Assembly: GCA_014193395.1 (NCBI GenBank)
Contig: BJHT01000028.1
Span: 1 to 38,403 of the forward strand
Direction of reading: 5' to 3'
From: Verrucomicrobiota bacterium
GTDB taxonomy: Bacteria > Verrucomicrobiota > Verrucomicrobiia > Limisphaerales > BJHT01
DNA length: 38,403 bases
In this document: positions 7,730-14,949 of the stretch, piece after piece
Numbering within the stretch: the first letter of the stretch is position 1
How the letters are laid out: every line of letters begins with the position of its first letter
The notes under the pieces: model-generated
The model's input: the letters and a program-made list of their open reading frames with translations, nothing else
Databases searched by the model: none
What the model was told of the DNA's origin: nothing
Position numbers and translations under genes: made by a program

Positions 7730-7826
7730 TTTCCGGGCCGGTTTCTGCAAAGTCCATATTGCTCTGCCGGGCGCGGACCGTATTCTCGCCGGCGTTCCAC
7801 AACATTAATTTGTCCCCACATTTATT

Positions 7827-8918
7827 ATGAAAACTTCGTTGCCCATCACGCGTCGCCAGTTTGTCGCCACCACCGCCGCCGCGCTTGCCGCGCCGAGCGT
7901 GCTCACCGCGCAGAAGTCTGAGAAACAACTCGTCATCGGCACCGGCGAGCATCGGTATGAGGTGCTGCACAATTGGGCGCAACTGCCCGACAAATACTCG
8001 TGGCAGACGACGCACAACGTCGCCGTGGACCGGGACAACAACCTCTATGTCATCCACGAGGGACGCGAGAATCTGAAGGATCACCCGGCGATCTTCGTGT
8101 TCGATGCCGAGGGGAGATTTGTGCGCGCATTTGGCAATCAGTTTCAGGGCGGCGGGCACGGGCTCGAGGTGCGCACCGAGGGGAAGGAACAGTTCCTGTG
8201 GGTCACCGCGTATCAGCAGGTGAAGAGCTTCGCCAAGCTCACGCTCAAGGGCGAGGTCGTGTGGGAAAAGCACGCGCCGATGGATTCGGGCGTGTATGCG
8301 AAGGACGAGGACACCAAGCCGGTCAAGCGTTGGGGACGCGATGCGTTCATGCCGACGAATTACGCGTTCTTGCCCGACGGCGGATTTTATCTCGCCGACG
8401 GGTATGGCTCGTATCGCATCCATCGCTACGACAAGGACGGCAAATGGCTGGCGAAGTTTGGCGAGCCGGGGACCGGTCCGGGGCAGTTCAACACGCCGCA
8501 TGGCATCTGGCTGGATGACCGGCCGGGGCGCGCGCCGTCCGTGGTGGTGTGCGACCGTGCGAACAAGCGGCTGCAATGGTTCACGCTCGAGGGCAAGCAC
8601 CTCAAGACGGTCGATGGCTTTCTCCTCCCAGCGAACATCGACACCCGCGGCGACGTGATGCTCGTGCCGGATTTGCAGGCGCGGGTCACGTTGTTGGACA
8701 AGGACGACAAGGTGATCACGCATCTCGGCGAGGACCCCGAGTGGCGCGCGCAGGTGCTCAAGGATGGCCTCAAACTACGTCGCAGCGAGAAGGGCGAGGG
8801 CTGGGTGTCAGGGAAATTCCTGCATCCGCACGACGCATGTTTCGATCCCGCCGGCAACATCTTCGTCGCGGAGTGGGTGCAGAGCGGGCGGATCACCAAG
8901 TTGCGGAAGGTGAGCTGA
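7827..8918 (+). CDS. Secreted NHL-repeat/six-bladed beta-propeller protein
   Basis: A 363-residue protein with a Tat-type N-terminus (ITRRQFVATTAAALAAPS), so it is predicted to be exported. The body consists of NHL-like blades: NVAVDRDNNLYVIHEG, AIFVFDAEGRFVRAFG, FLPDGGFYLADGYGSYRIHRYD, FNTPHGIWLDD with VVVCDRANKRLQWFTLEGK, DVMLVPDLQARVTLLDKDDKVI, and the closing FLHPHDACFDPAGNIFVAEW. These are typical of NHL and peptidyl-alpha-hydroxyglycine lyase-like propellers. The reaction cannot be assigned from sequence; a lyase/lactonase or scaffold role are both possible. It is transcribed alone and convergent with the next gene, with repeat B1 between them. No Shine-Dalgarno site is visible. Confidence 0.85.
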   Translation: MKTSLPITRRQFVATTAAALAAPSVLTAQKSEKQLVIGTGEHRYEVLHNWAQLPDKYSWQTTHNVAVDRDNNLYVIHEGRENLKDHPAIFVFDAEGRFVRAFGNQFQGGGHGLEVRTEGKEQFLWVTAYQQVKSFAKLTLKGEVVWEKHAPMDSGVYAKDEDTKPVKRWGRDAFMPTNYAFLPDGGFYLADGYGSYRIHRYDKDGKWLAKFGEPGTGPGQFNTPHGIWLDDRPGRAPSVVVCDRANKRLQWFTLEGKHLKTVDGFLLPANIDTRGDVMLVPDLQARVTLLDKDDKVITHLGEDPEWRAQVLKDGLKLRRSEKGEGWVSGKFLHPHDACFDPAGNIFVAEWVQSGRITKLRKVS

Positions 8919-8969
8919 GCGGGCGCACCGGACGCGGATGGTCTTTCCCGTTGGCAGGCGGGCCGCCCA

Positions 8970-9155
8970 CCCTTGTAGGAGTCGAGGTAACGAGACTCTG
9001 ACCTTTTCTGCGCGAGCAGCGGACTGAGTCTCGTGGGCTGATTTGGCCGAGGCGTGTGGGACCGGAACTTGGTTGCGAGACGCGGCGCGGGAGGTTCTTG
9101 GGCGGGCCGCGCGCGGACGGAGGTTAGAGTCTCGTTACCTCGACTCCTACAAGGG
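8970..9155. mobile_element. Repeat family B, copy 1: 186-bp MITE-like element with perfect 30-bp terminal inverted repeats
   Basis: The ends 8970-8999 and 9126-9155 are perfect reverse complements over 30 bp (left end begins CCCTTGTAGGAGTCGAGG). The 126-bp interior carries no ORF. A second copy in the same orientation is at 35801-35985. The element sits between the stop codons of two convergent genes. No obvious target-site duplication is seen. Confidence 0.85.
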
Positions 9156-9196
9156 CAAGGAGCGCAGACGGGCCGCCCGCGCTCCTGACATGAGTC

Positions 9197-10615
9197 TCAC
9201 CGTTCCGACGCGGGCAGATGAATCGCCGCGAACGCGGTCAGCCCGAAGCCGTTGGGTTTCATCGACGCGGGACGGAGGCGGTCGCCGGCGTGGCCGTTGA
9301 AGTTCACGTAAAGCGTCGCGCCGTCCGCGCTGAGCTTCATTCCATAGGTGCCGGCAGGCACGTAATCATGGGTCTGCTCGAACGCATGCGCGAGGAACGC
9401 CAGCACTTTTCGGCGGCCCGTGGCCAGTTCGAATTGAATCAGCGGCGTGCCGCTTTCCCACGCGCGGCCGTGGGCACCGGGCAGGAAGTATAGGAAGCGC
9501 TCGTCGGGGGAGAGTTCGCAGACTGTCGTGTATTCGCCGGCGAGCCAGGTCGGGCCGAGGAGTTGCAATTCATCGCGCGTCCACGAGTAGCGGAACAACT
9601 CGTGTGTGCCCTGAAACACGCCGTAGATATGGCCGTCGCGTGACTCGCGCGTCGCGCAGCGTATGCCCGGCGAGGTGCCGGGGCGGGTCTGCGTGGGCAG
9701 AATTTTGCCCATGACGGGATCGAGGCGCTGGAGCGTGTTGGTGCCGTTGAAGACGAGCTGTCCGTTGCGGAGCAGCGCGAAGGCGCGGTTGAAACCGACG
9801 GAACCATCCGCGCCCTGATAGACCACTCGCTTCGTCGCGAGATCGATTCCCCAGAGCGCGTCGCCGCCGCCCGCCTCGAGATTGCACCACCAGATGTTGC
9901 GCTCGCGATCCAGCAGCGAGGTCGCGGAGCAACGGCGCGGCGGCAGGTTTGCGAACACCTCCACGCGCTCCGTCGCCGGGTCGTAGCGATAGAGCTGTCC
10001 GCCGGGGAGCGAGTCATTGAAGCCGTAGCGCGGATCGCCCGCCTTGCCGCTCGCGTTGAGGGTGCAACTGAAATAGACCTTGCCGTCCGCCGCCTCGTCG
10101 AGCTTGGCGTGAATCTTGGACCACGCCGGTTGCCCGGCGCGCGGCGGCACCACGCGGCTCATGTCCACGACCTGACGCAGCTCGCGCGTTTTCGGCTCCC
10201 AGCGGTAAACAAAGCACCGCGCGTCGCCCTCGGCATCGTGACCGTGGTCGCCAATGCCGCAGTAAACCCGCCCGTTCGCCGCGATGCCGATGTCGCCCCA
10301 CGACGACCAGAGCCGGCGCTTGGCGGCGTCCGGCCCCAGTTGATCGTGAAACGCCAGTTCCACCGTCGGCGGTGTTTTGGCGACGGCGAACGCGACGATT
10401 TTGCCGGCCTTTTGTTTCTCCGCGACCGACGCGGGCACCGCCAGGAACCCGTCCGTCCGCAGCGTCACGGTCCCCTTCACCGCCCCGCGCAAGGGCGGTG
10501 GCCAAGCGGTGTCGGCGGCAATGGCGGCACCCGACATGAGCAAAGTCGCAATAAAAATTCCGGCGAGCAGCGCGCCGACCGCGGGCCATCGCAGACACCG
10601 CGCCAGGCGATTCAC
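9197..10615 (-). CDS. Secreted beta-propeller protein (WD40/SMP-30-like)
   Basis: This roughly 472-residue protein has a signal peptide of the form LRWPAVGALLAGIFIATLLM ending in AIA-AD, followed by repeated beta-propeller blades. They include WGDIGIAANGRVYCGIGDHGH, CFVYRWEPKTRELRQVVDMS, GGQLYRYDPATERVEVFANL, ALWGIDLATKRVVYQG, LVFNGTNTLQRLDPVMGKI, ELFRYSWTRDELQLLGPTW and FLYFLPGAHG. No catalytic motif is evident. The frame extends to an ATG at 10720, but the extra 35 residues are Arg/Pro-rich and would put an unusually long stretch before the signal peptide, so I prefer GTG at 10615. Neither start has a clear ribosome site. From 10721 to 11240 I see no supported gene, only an AGCTT-rich motif at 11157-11187. 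Confidence 0.8.
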   Translation of the reverse strand: MNRLARCLRWPAVGALLAGIFIATLLMSGAAIAADTAWPPPLRGAVKGTVTLRTDGFLAVPASVAEKQKAGKIVAFAVAKTPPTVELAFHDQLGPDAAKRRLWSSWGDIGIAANGRVYCGIGDHGHDAEGDARCFVYRWEPKTRELRQVVDMSRVVPPRAGQPAWSKIHAKLDEAADGKVYFSCTLNASGKAGDPRYGFNDSLPGGQLYRYDPATERVEVFANLPPRRCSATSLLDRERNIWWCNLEAGGGDALWGIDLATKRVVYQGADGSVGFNRAFALLRNGQLVFNGTNTLQRLDPVMGKILPTQTRPGTSPGIRCATRESRDGHIYGVFQGTHELFRYSWTRDELQLLGPTWLAGEYTTVCELSPDERFLYFLPGAHGRAWESGTPLIQFELATGRRKVLAFLAHAFEQTHDYVPAGTYGMKLSADGATLYVNFNGHAGDRLRPASMKPNGFGLTAFAAIHLPASER

Positions 10616-11156
10616 CGAGGCGGGTATTCCAATGCGGCGAACGCGGCGGCGGGGAAGAAAAGTGGGGAACGAATCCGGAGGAAGTTCGGAGGCGGCACCG
10701 CAGCGGGTAGGAAATGACATGGAATTACAACGCCCCGGAGCCGCGGCTTATTCTCCATTATTACCTACGCCGCAATTCCTCCGGACCGAGATGCGCCGTG
10801 GCCGTCGATGACGACGCACTGGAGCGGGTGCTGCTGCGGTGGCAGGAGCAGGTCTTGGGACCGACGCAGGACCGGAACGTCATCGGCGATGGCAAAAAAT
10901 CCGGTGCGCCGGAGTGGGAATCGTCAACGCCGTCAACGCGTTGGGCCCGTTGCTGGGCAGCGTCGTGACGGACGCCCAGAGCGACGAAATCCCGGCCGCG
11001 CGCCGGTGTAATCCAATAACCAACCACAACACCCGCTGCTTCCAGCAGCGCTTCCGCCGCGCCCGCGGTGGCCGCGAGCGGCTCCATGCGCTGATTCATT
11101 CCGAGTTCCCCAAGGTGCTGGACTTAAGAAACTCGAAGGACGCGGCGTAGGCTGCC

Positions 11157-11187
11157 CTAGAGCTTTGAACTTCAAGCTTGGAGCTTC
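11157..11187. repeat. AGCTT-rich intergenic motif, copy 1
   Basis: About 30 bp of the pattern GAGCTTTGAACTTCAAGCTT, closely similar to 36061-36091. It lies just downstream of the response-regulator gene (minus strand). It contains a small palindrome (TTGAACTTCAA) and has no known role. Confidence 0.5.
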
Positions 11188-11240
11188 GCCCCGGCACCGC
11201 CGTCGCCGACTGTTTCGGCAGGACCCGGCTTCCGGCAGGC

Positions 11241-11612
11241 CTACGGCTTTGCGTTCAGGCACCGGGCGATGGAGTCGAGCAGGAGGTTTTCATCGACGAT
11301 CGGTTTGGACACGTAGTCGTCAAAGCCCAGCGCGAGATATTTTTCGCAGTCGCCGGCCATGGCGTGCGCGGTGAGGGCGATCACGGGGAAGCGGGGCAGC
11401 GCCAGTTCGCCGCGGAGTTTGCGGAGGACTTCGGTGCCGTCCATGCCGGGGAGGGAGATGTCGAGGAGGACGAGGTCGGGCAGGCGCGCGGGGATGCCGG
11501 CGAGGGCGTCGAACCCATTCTCGTACTCGTGGACCTCATAAAGCTCACGGAGGATCACCCGCACGAGCAGGCGGTTGTCCGGGTTGTCTTCGACGAGGGC
11601 GATGCGTTTCAT
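11241..11612 (-). CDS. Single-domain response regulator (REC only)
   Basis: A 123-residue CheY-like receiver. The acidic pocket is E8-D9, the phospho-acceptor is D51 in LVLLDISLPGMDG, the switch residues are T81 in VIALTAHAM, and the conserved lysine is K103 in YVSKPI. There is no output domain, so it must act by protein contact or as an intermediate or sink in a phosphorelay. Its start overlaps the stop of the upstream Hpt gene by four bases (ATGA). That overlap, and its place as the last gene of the TonB receptor-YfiR-kinase operon, make it the likely terminal receiver for phosphate passed through Hpt. Confidence 0.93.
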   Translation of the reverse strand: MKRIALVEDNPDNRLLVRVILRELYEVHEYENGFDALAGIPARLPDLVLLDISLPGMDGTEVLRKLRGELALPRFPVIALTAHAMAGDCEKYLALGFDDYVSKPIVDENLLLDSIARCLNAKP

Positions 11613-11968
11613 GGTTCGAGGGTGGCGCGGGCGGCTTCCAGACTGGCGCGGACGGTCGTGAAGGTGGCGGCCAATTCCGCCACCAGCGGGGCCAGCGGAA
11701 TGGGTTCGCGGTTGAAAGCGGCCTGTTCGATGCGCTGGGCCAGCGCGACCATCCCCATGGCGCCGAGGTTGCCGGAGCCGGACCGCAGCGGATGCACGGC
11801 CTGTCCGAGCGCCGTCAGGTCGCCGACGGCCAGGGCGGCCTCGGCGGCGGCGATGCGGCCGGGTGCATAGTCCAGATAGAGATCGATCATTTCGCGGACG
11901 AACGAGGCACCCCCCAGGCGGTTGAGCCGGGTTAGGGCGGCCGGGTCAAGGGCTTGCTCGGGATTCAT
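11609..11968 (-). CDS. Histidine phosphotransfer (Hpt) protein
   Basis: A 119-residue helical protein with an Hpt signature. The predicted phospho-histidine is H59 in AVHPLRSGSGNLGA, close to the family pattern H-x-L-K-G-S-S-x-x-L-G-A (Arg replaces the usual Lys). The N-terminal helix FVREMIDLYLDYAP matches the first helix of Hpt domains. It would carry phosphate between the REC domains of the hybrid kinase and the downstream single-domain REC. It overlaps the kinase gene by four bases upstream and the regulator gene by four bases downstream, indicating translational coupling and matched stoichiometry. Confidence 0.92.
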   Translation of the reverse strand: MNPEQALDPAALTRLNRLGGASFVREMIDLYLDYAPGRIAAAEAALAVGDLTALGQAVHPLRSGSGNLGAMGMVALAQRIEQAAFNREPIPLAPLVAELAATFTTVRASLEAARATLEP

Positions 11969-14340
11969 ACGGCAGTGGCGGTCGGGCTGGGTTTGTCGGT
12001 TGGGCCGGGATTGCGGTTGGAATTCGCGCCTTCGGGTGGCGGGGCGGGGGGGTGACAGGACGAGCGCAACAAGTTCTGAAGGCTGGTGGAGAGATTATTT
12101 TCCTTGTGCAGGATGTGCTGGGCCTGCCGGTGCAGTTGTTCGAGTTCCTCCGGCGTCAGCGTTTTCGCGGTGACGACGCACACTGCCAGATTTTGGTAGC
12201 GGGCATCGTGGCGGATGAGGTCGAGAAAGGTCAGGCCGTCCATGACCGGCATGAGGAGGTCGAGCAGGATCAGGTCGGGGGTAAAATGTGTCAGCAGATC
12301 CAGCGCTTCGCGGCCATTGGTGGCGCAGCGGAATTCGGCGCCGAATTCTTCGAGGTTGCGCGCGGCCATCTGGCGGTCCAGCTCGCTGTCTTCCACGAGC
12401 AGCACTTTGGGCCGCGATTGGCCGTCCAGGAGCCGCAGGAGGTCATCGCGGGTGACGGGCTTCTGGAGAACATCGAGCACGCCGAGAATGGTGCCGCGGT
12501 TTTCGCGGGCTACGACGCTCGAGATGGCGACGGGGATGCCGGCCAGCAGCGGATCTAGCTTGAGGCGACTCAAGACCTGCCAGCCGTTCATTTCCGGCAT
12601 CATCAGGTCCAGCATGATGAAGTCGGGCTGGAGCTGCCGGGCGCGCGCCAGACCCTCGGCACCCGAGGACGCGGTGACGACGCGGCAGCCGCATTCTCCG
12701 ATCAGATGGGTCAGGAGCAGCCGCGAATCGGCCTCGTCATCGATCACGAGCACGAGCCGGGAATTTGTTTTCGTCTGGGGCGGAGCCTCGGCTGTGGACT
12801 GCGGGGGGATGGTTTCGGGCGACGCGAAGTGAATGGTGAAGGTGGAGCCGTGCCCGACGGCGCTGGTCAAGGTGATGCGATAGCCCATCAGTTCGCAGAG
12901 GGCCTGCGAGATGGTGAGGCCGAGGCCGGTGCCGCCGTAGCGGCGCGCGGTGCCGGAGTCGGCCTGTTGGAAGGCGGCGAAGATGGCGGTGTGGCGGTTG
13001 GCGGGGATGCCGATGCCGGTGTCGGCCACTTCCAGACGGAGCGGAACCTTGGTGGCCGGGTCGGCCACGACGCGCACGGTGATGGTGCCGCGCTCGGTGA
13101 ATTTGATGGCGTTGCCGACGAGGTTGGCGAGCACCTGCCGCAGTTTGCCGCCATCGGTGCGGAGCGGTGCGAGGCCGGGCGGCAGCTCGATTTGCAGCCG
13201 GACCGGGCGGTCGCGGAGCTGGCCTTCCTGCAGGGCGACGGCCTCGCGGATCAGCGGATCGAGGTCCACGGGGGCCAGTTCCAAATCCATCTTGCGCGCC
13301 TCGATTTTCGAGAGGTCGAGAATTTGGTTGATGAGCGCGAGGAGGTGTTTGCCATTGATCACGACGCGTTCGAGGAAGCTGATTTCCTCGGCCCCGAGAT
13401 TTCCCGCGCGGTTTTTGAGGAGGAGGTTGGTGAAGCCGATGATGGAGTTGAGCGGCGTGCGCAGTTCGTGGCTCATGCTGGCGAGGAACTCGCTCTTGGC
13501 GCGGTTGGCGGCCTCTGCGGCGGCGGTGCGCTCGGCGACGCGTTGTTCGAGGGTGTCGTTGAGCGTCCGCAGCGCGTCCTCCGCGTGCCGGCGCACGGCA
13601 ACCTCGCCGGTGAGCGCGTGGTTGGCGCGGTTGAGGGCGGCGTCGCGTTCGCCTATGTCTGTCAACATCTGGTTGATGGCGTCGGTCAGTTGCCCGATCT
13701 CATCCTCGCCGCGTTTGCTGACCCGCAGCGCGAAGTTTTTTTCGCGGCGGACGGCGTGGGCGTTGGCGGCGAGTTCGAGGATGGGTTTGGAAATCAGGGT
13801 CTGGCAGCGGGTGGAAATCCACAGGGCTACGAGTACGAGGCCGAAGAGGACGGCAACGGCCAGGCCGATGTACTGCGGCAGACGGGCGTTGGAAACGCCC
13901 ATGTCCCAGCGCAGGTAGAGATGCCCGTCCGGCTCGCGCTCCGGGCCGATGCGTTGGAACAGGTCGATAAAATCATCGTGCGAGCGGTGGCCCGGCGACT
14001 GCGGCGGGGGAAAATCAAAGTGCTGCGCGGGCGGGCGCACGTAGCTGGCGAAGACCCGGCCGTCGGGTTTGTAGAGACACGCCGCGACGATCTCGGGGCG
14101 GGACTTCAAGGGCGCGAGCGTCTCGCTGGCGGTGCGGGGATCATTGAATTGCAGCGTGGCTGCGGTGCTGGCGGCGATCATTTCCCCCTGCGCCGCGAGG
14201 TCGCGCAGCACCCGCGCGCGCACGTTGCGGAACTCGAAGCCGATGAGCAAACCGAACGCGATCACCAGGGGAATCCCGCTCGTCGCCAGCAACGCCAAGG
14301 TCAGTTTGTGGCGGATCGAAATGTCGTTGAACGATTTCAT
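11965..14340 (-). CDS. Hybrid sensor histidine kinase: CHASE8-like sensor, HAMP, HisKA, HATPase, REC, REC
   Basis: A 791-residue inner-membrane kinase. TM1 is at about residues 13-34, a periplasmic domain at 36-155 and TM2 at 157-176. HAMP follows (about 178-232), then a coiled coil (235-285) and HisKA with H291 in MSHELRTPLNS. HATPase_c has N410, the G1 box DTGIG at 440 and the G2 box GGTGLGL at 469. Two receivers have D578 (IMLDLMMP) and D694 (ILLDLLMP). The periplasmic part resembles the CHASE8 sensor of the diguanylate cyclase YfiN: IRHKLTLALL at the start, RDLAAQGEMIAASTAATLQF, DPRTASETLAPL, and IVAACLYKPDGRVFASY. It is encoded six bases after a YfiR-like gene, so YfiR-type control of this sensor is a natural inference. 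The Pro-rich tail after the last REC has no recognised role. Confidence 0.93.
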   Translation of the reverse strand: MKSFNDISIRHKLTLALLATSGIPLVIAFGLLIGFEFRNVRARVLRDLAAQGEMIAASTAATLQFNDPRTASETLAPLKSRPEIVAACLYKPDGRVFASYVRPPAQHFDFPPPQSPGHRSHDDFIDLFQRIGPEREPDGHLYLRWDMGVSNARLPQYIGLAVAVLFGLVLVALWISTRCQTLISKPILELAANAHAVRREKNFALRVSKRGEDEIGQLTDAINQMLTDIGERDAALNRANHALTGEVAVRRHAEDALRTLNDTLEQRVAERTAAAEAANRAKSEFLASMSHELRTPLNSIIGFTNLLLKNRAGNLGAEEISFLERVVINGKHLLALINQILDLSKIEARKMDLELAPVDLDPLIREAVALQEGQLRDRPVRLQIELPPGLAPLRTDGGKLRQVLANLVGNAIKFTERGTITVRVVADPATKVPLRLEVADTGIGIPANRHTAIFAAFQQADSGTARRYGGTGLGLTISQALCELMGYRITLTSAVGHGSTFTIHFASPETIPPQSTAEAPPQTKTNSRLVLVIDDEADSRLLLTHLIGECGCRVVTASSGAEGLARARQLQPDFIMLDLMMPEMNGWQVLSRLKLDPLLAGIPVAISSVVARENRGTILGVLDVLQKPVTRDDLLRLLDGQSRPKVLLVEDSELDRQMAARNLEEFGAEFRCATNGREALDLLTHFTPDLILLDLLMPVMDGLTFLDLIRHDARYQNLAVCVVTAKTLTPEELEQLHRQAQHILHKENNLSTSLQNLLRSSCHPPAPPPEGANSNRNPGPTDKPSPTATAV

Positions 14341-14346
14341 TTCCGG

Positions 14347-14949
14347 CTACTTGAGGACCGGTGGCGTGGCCACAATCTTGTCCGCGCACTGGAGCATGCG
14401 GGAGCCGAGCTTGATGCCCGACTGTTCGGCGGCCAGCCGGTTGACCCAGAACCCGACGGAGTCATCCGCGCGGATGAACAGTTTGATGGTGACGCCCAAC
14501 GCGAAGTAGGGGTCCGAATCGCACACCGTCAACACCGGCTTGCCGCGCAGCGCGGTGAGGGTCTCCAACTGGCGACGGCGGTCGGACTGGCGCAGATAGA
14601 CCACCTGACAGCCCGCCAAATCCTCCGCCCGTGCGCAACGCCGGACGACCACGGGCCGCCCCTGGCTGAGGCGTCCGGCCACGATTTTCTCCAGAAATTC
14701 ACTCAGCGGCGCATCGCCGAGCACGCCGATGACGATGGGCGCGGTCGCCCCCGCAAAGAGGTTCGTCGGCCATTCGGTGTAGAGGGTGAAGCGATAGGCG
14801 AAGGCCGCCTTGACTTCGGCGGGATCGTTCTCCGCCCGGACCGATGTCGGCGCGGCCACGGCCAGCCAGCCGAGGAACAACAGCGCGAGCCACCGGAGCA
14901 CGGGGCGCGGCCGATTTCGCACCGGTAATGAAGGGGTTAAAAACGCCAT
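14347..14949 (-). CDS. YfiR family (DUF4154) periplasmic protein
   Basis: A 200-residue protein with a signal peptide (LALLFLGWLAVAAPTSVRA, cleaved near residue 39). The YfiR/HmsC-like fold follows: VKAAFAYRFTLYTEWP (47-61), IVIGVLGDAPL, CQVVYLRQSD (114-123), PVLTVCDSDPYFALGVTIKLF, then the family-typical FWVNRLAAEQSGIKLGSRML. In Pseudomonas and E. coli, YfiR binds and represses the periplasmic domain of YfiN. Here the next gene encodes a kinase with a YfiN-like sensor. ATG at 14949 is chosen because signal peptide and domain follow directly. It lies inside the 3' end of the upstream receptor gene (13-base overlap) and is preceded by GGAAAGG, a good ribosome site. Confidence 0.92.
   Translation of the reverse strand: MAFLTPSLPVRNRPRPVLRWLALLFLGWLAVAAPTSVRAENDPAEVKAAFAYRFTLYTEWPTNLFAGATAPIVIGVLGDAPLSEFLEKIVAGRLSQGRPVVVRRCARAEDLAGCQVVYLRQSDRRRQLETLTALRGKPVLTVCDSDPYFALGVTIKLFIRADDSVGFWVNRLAAEQSGIKLGSRMLQCADKIVATPPVLK

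Noticed and set aside
10761-11099. 112-codon minus-strand frame in the gap before the response regulator
   Set aside because: No recognisable family, poor ribosome site and a Ser/Thr/Arg-rich tail; not enough to call a gene.
12706-14928. 740-codon open frame on the plus strand
   Set aside because: It lies antisense to the kinase and YfiR genes, whose domains and motifs are unmistakable. The antisense product is a low-complexity Gly/Glu/Val-rich shadow caused by high GC.
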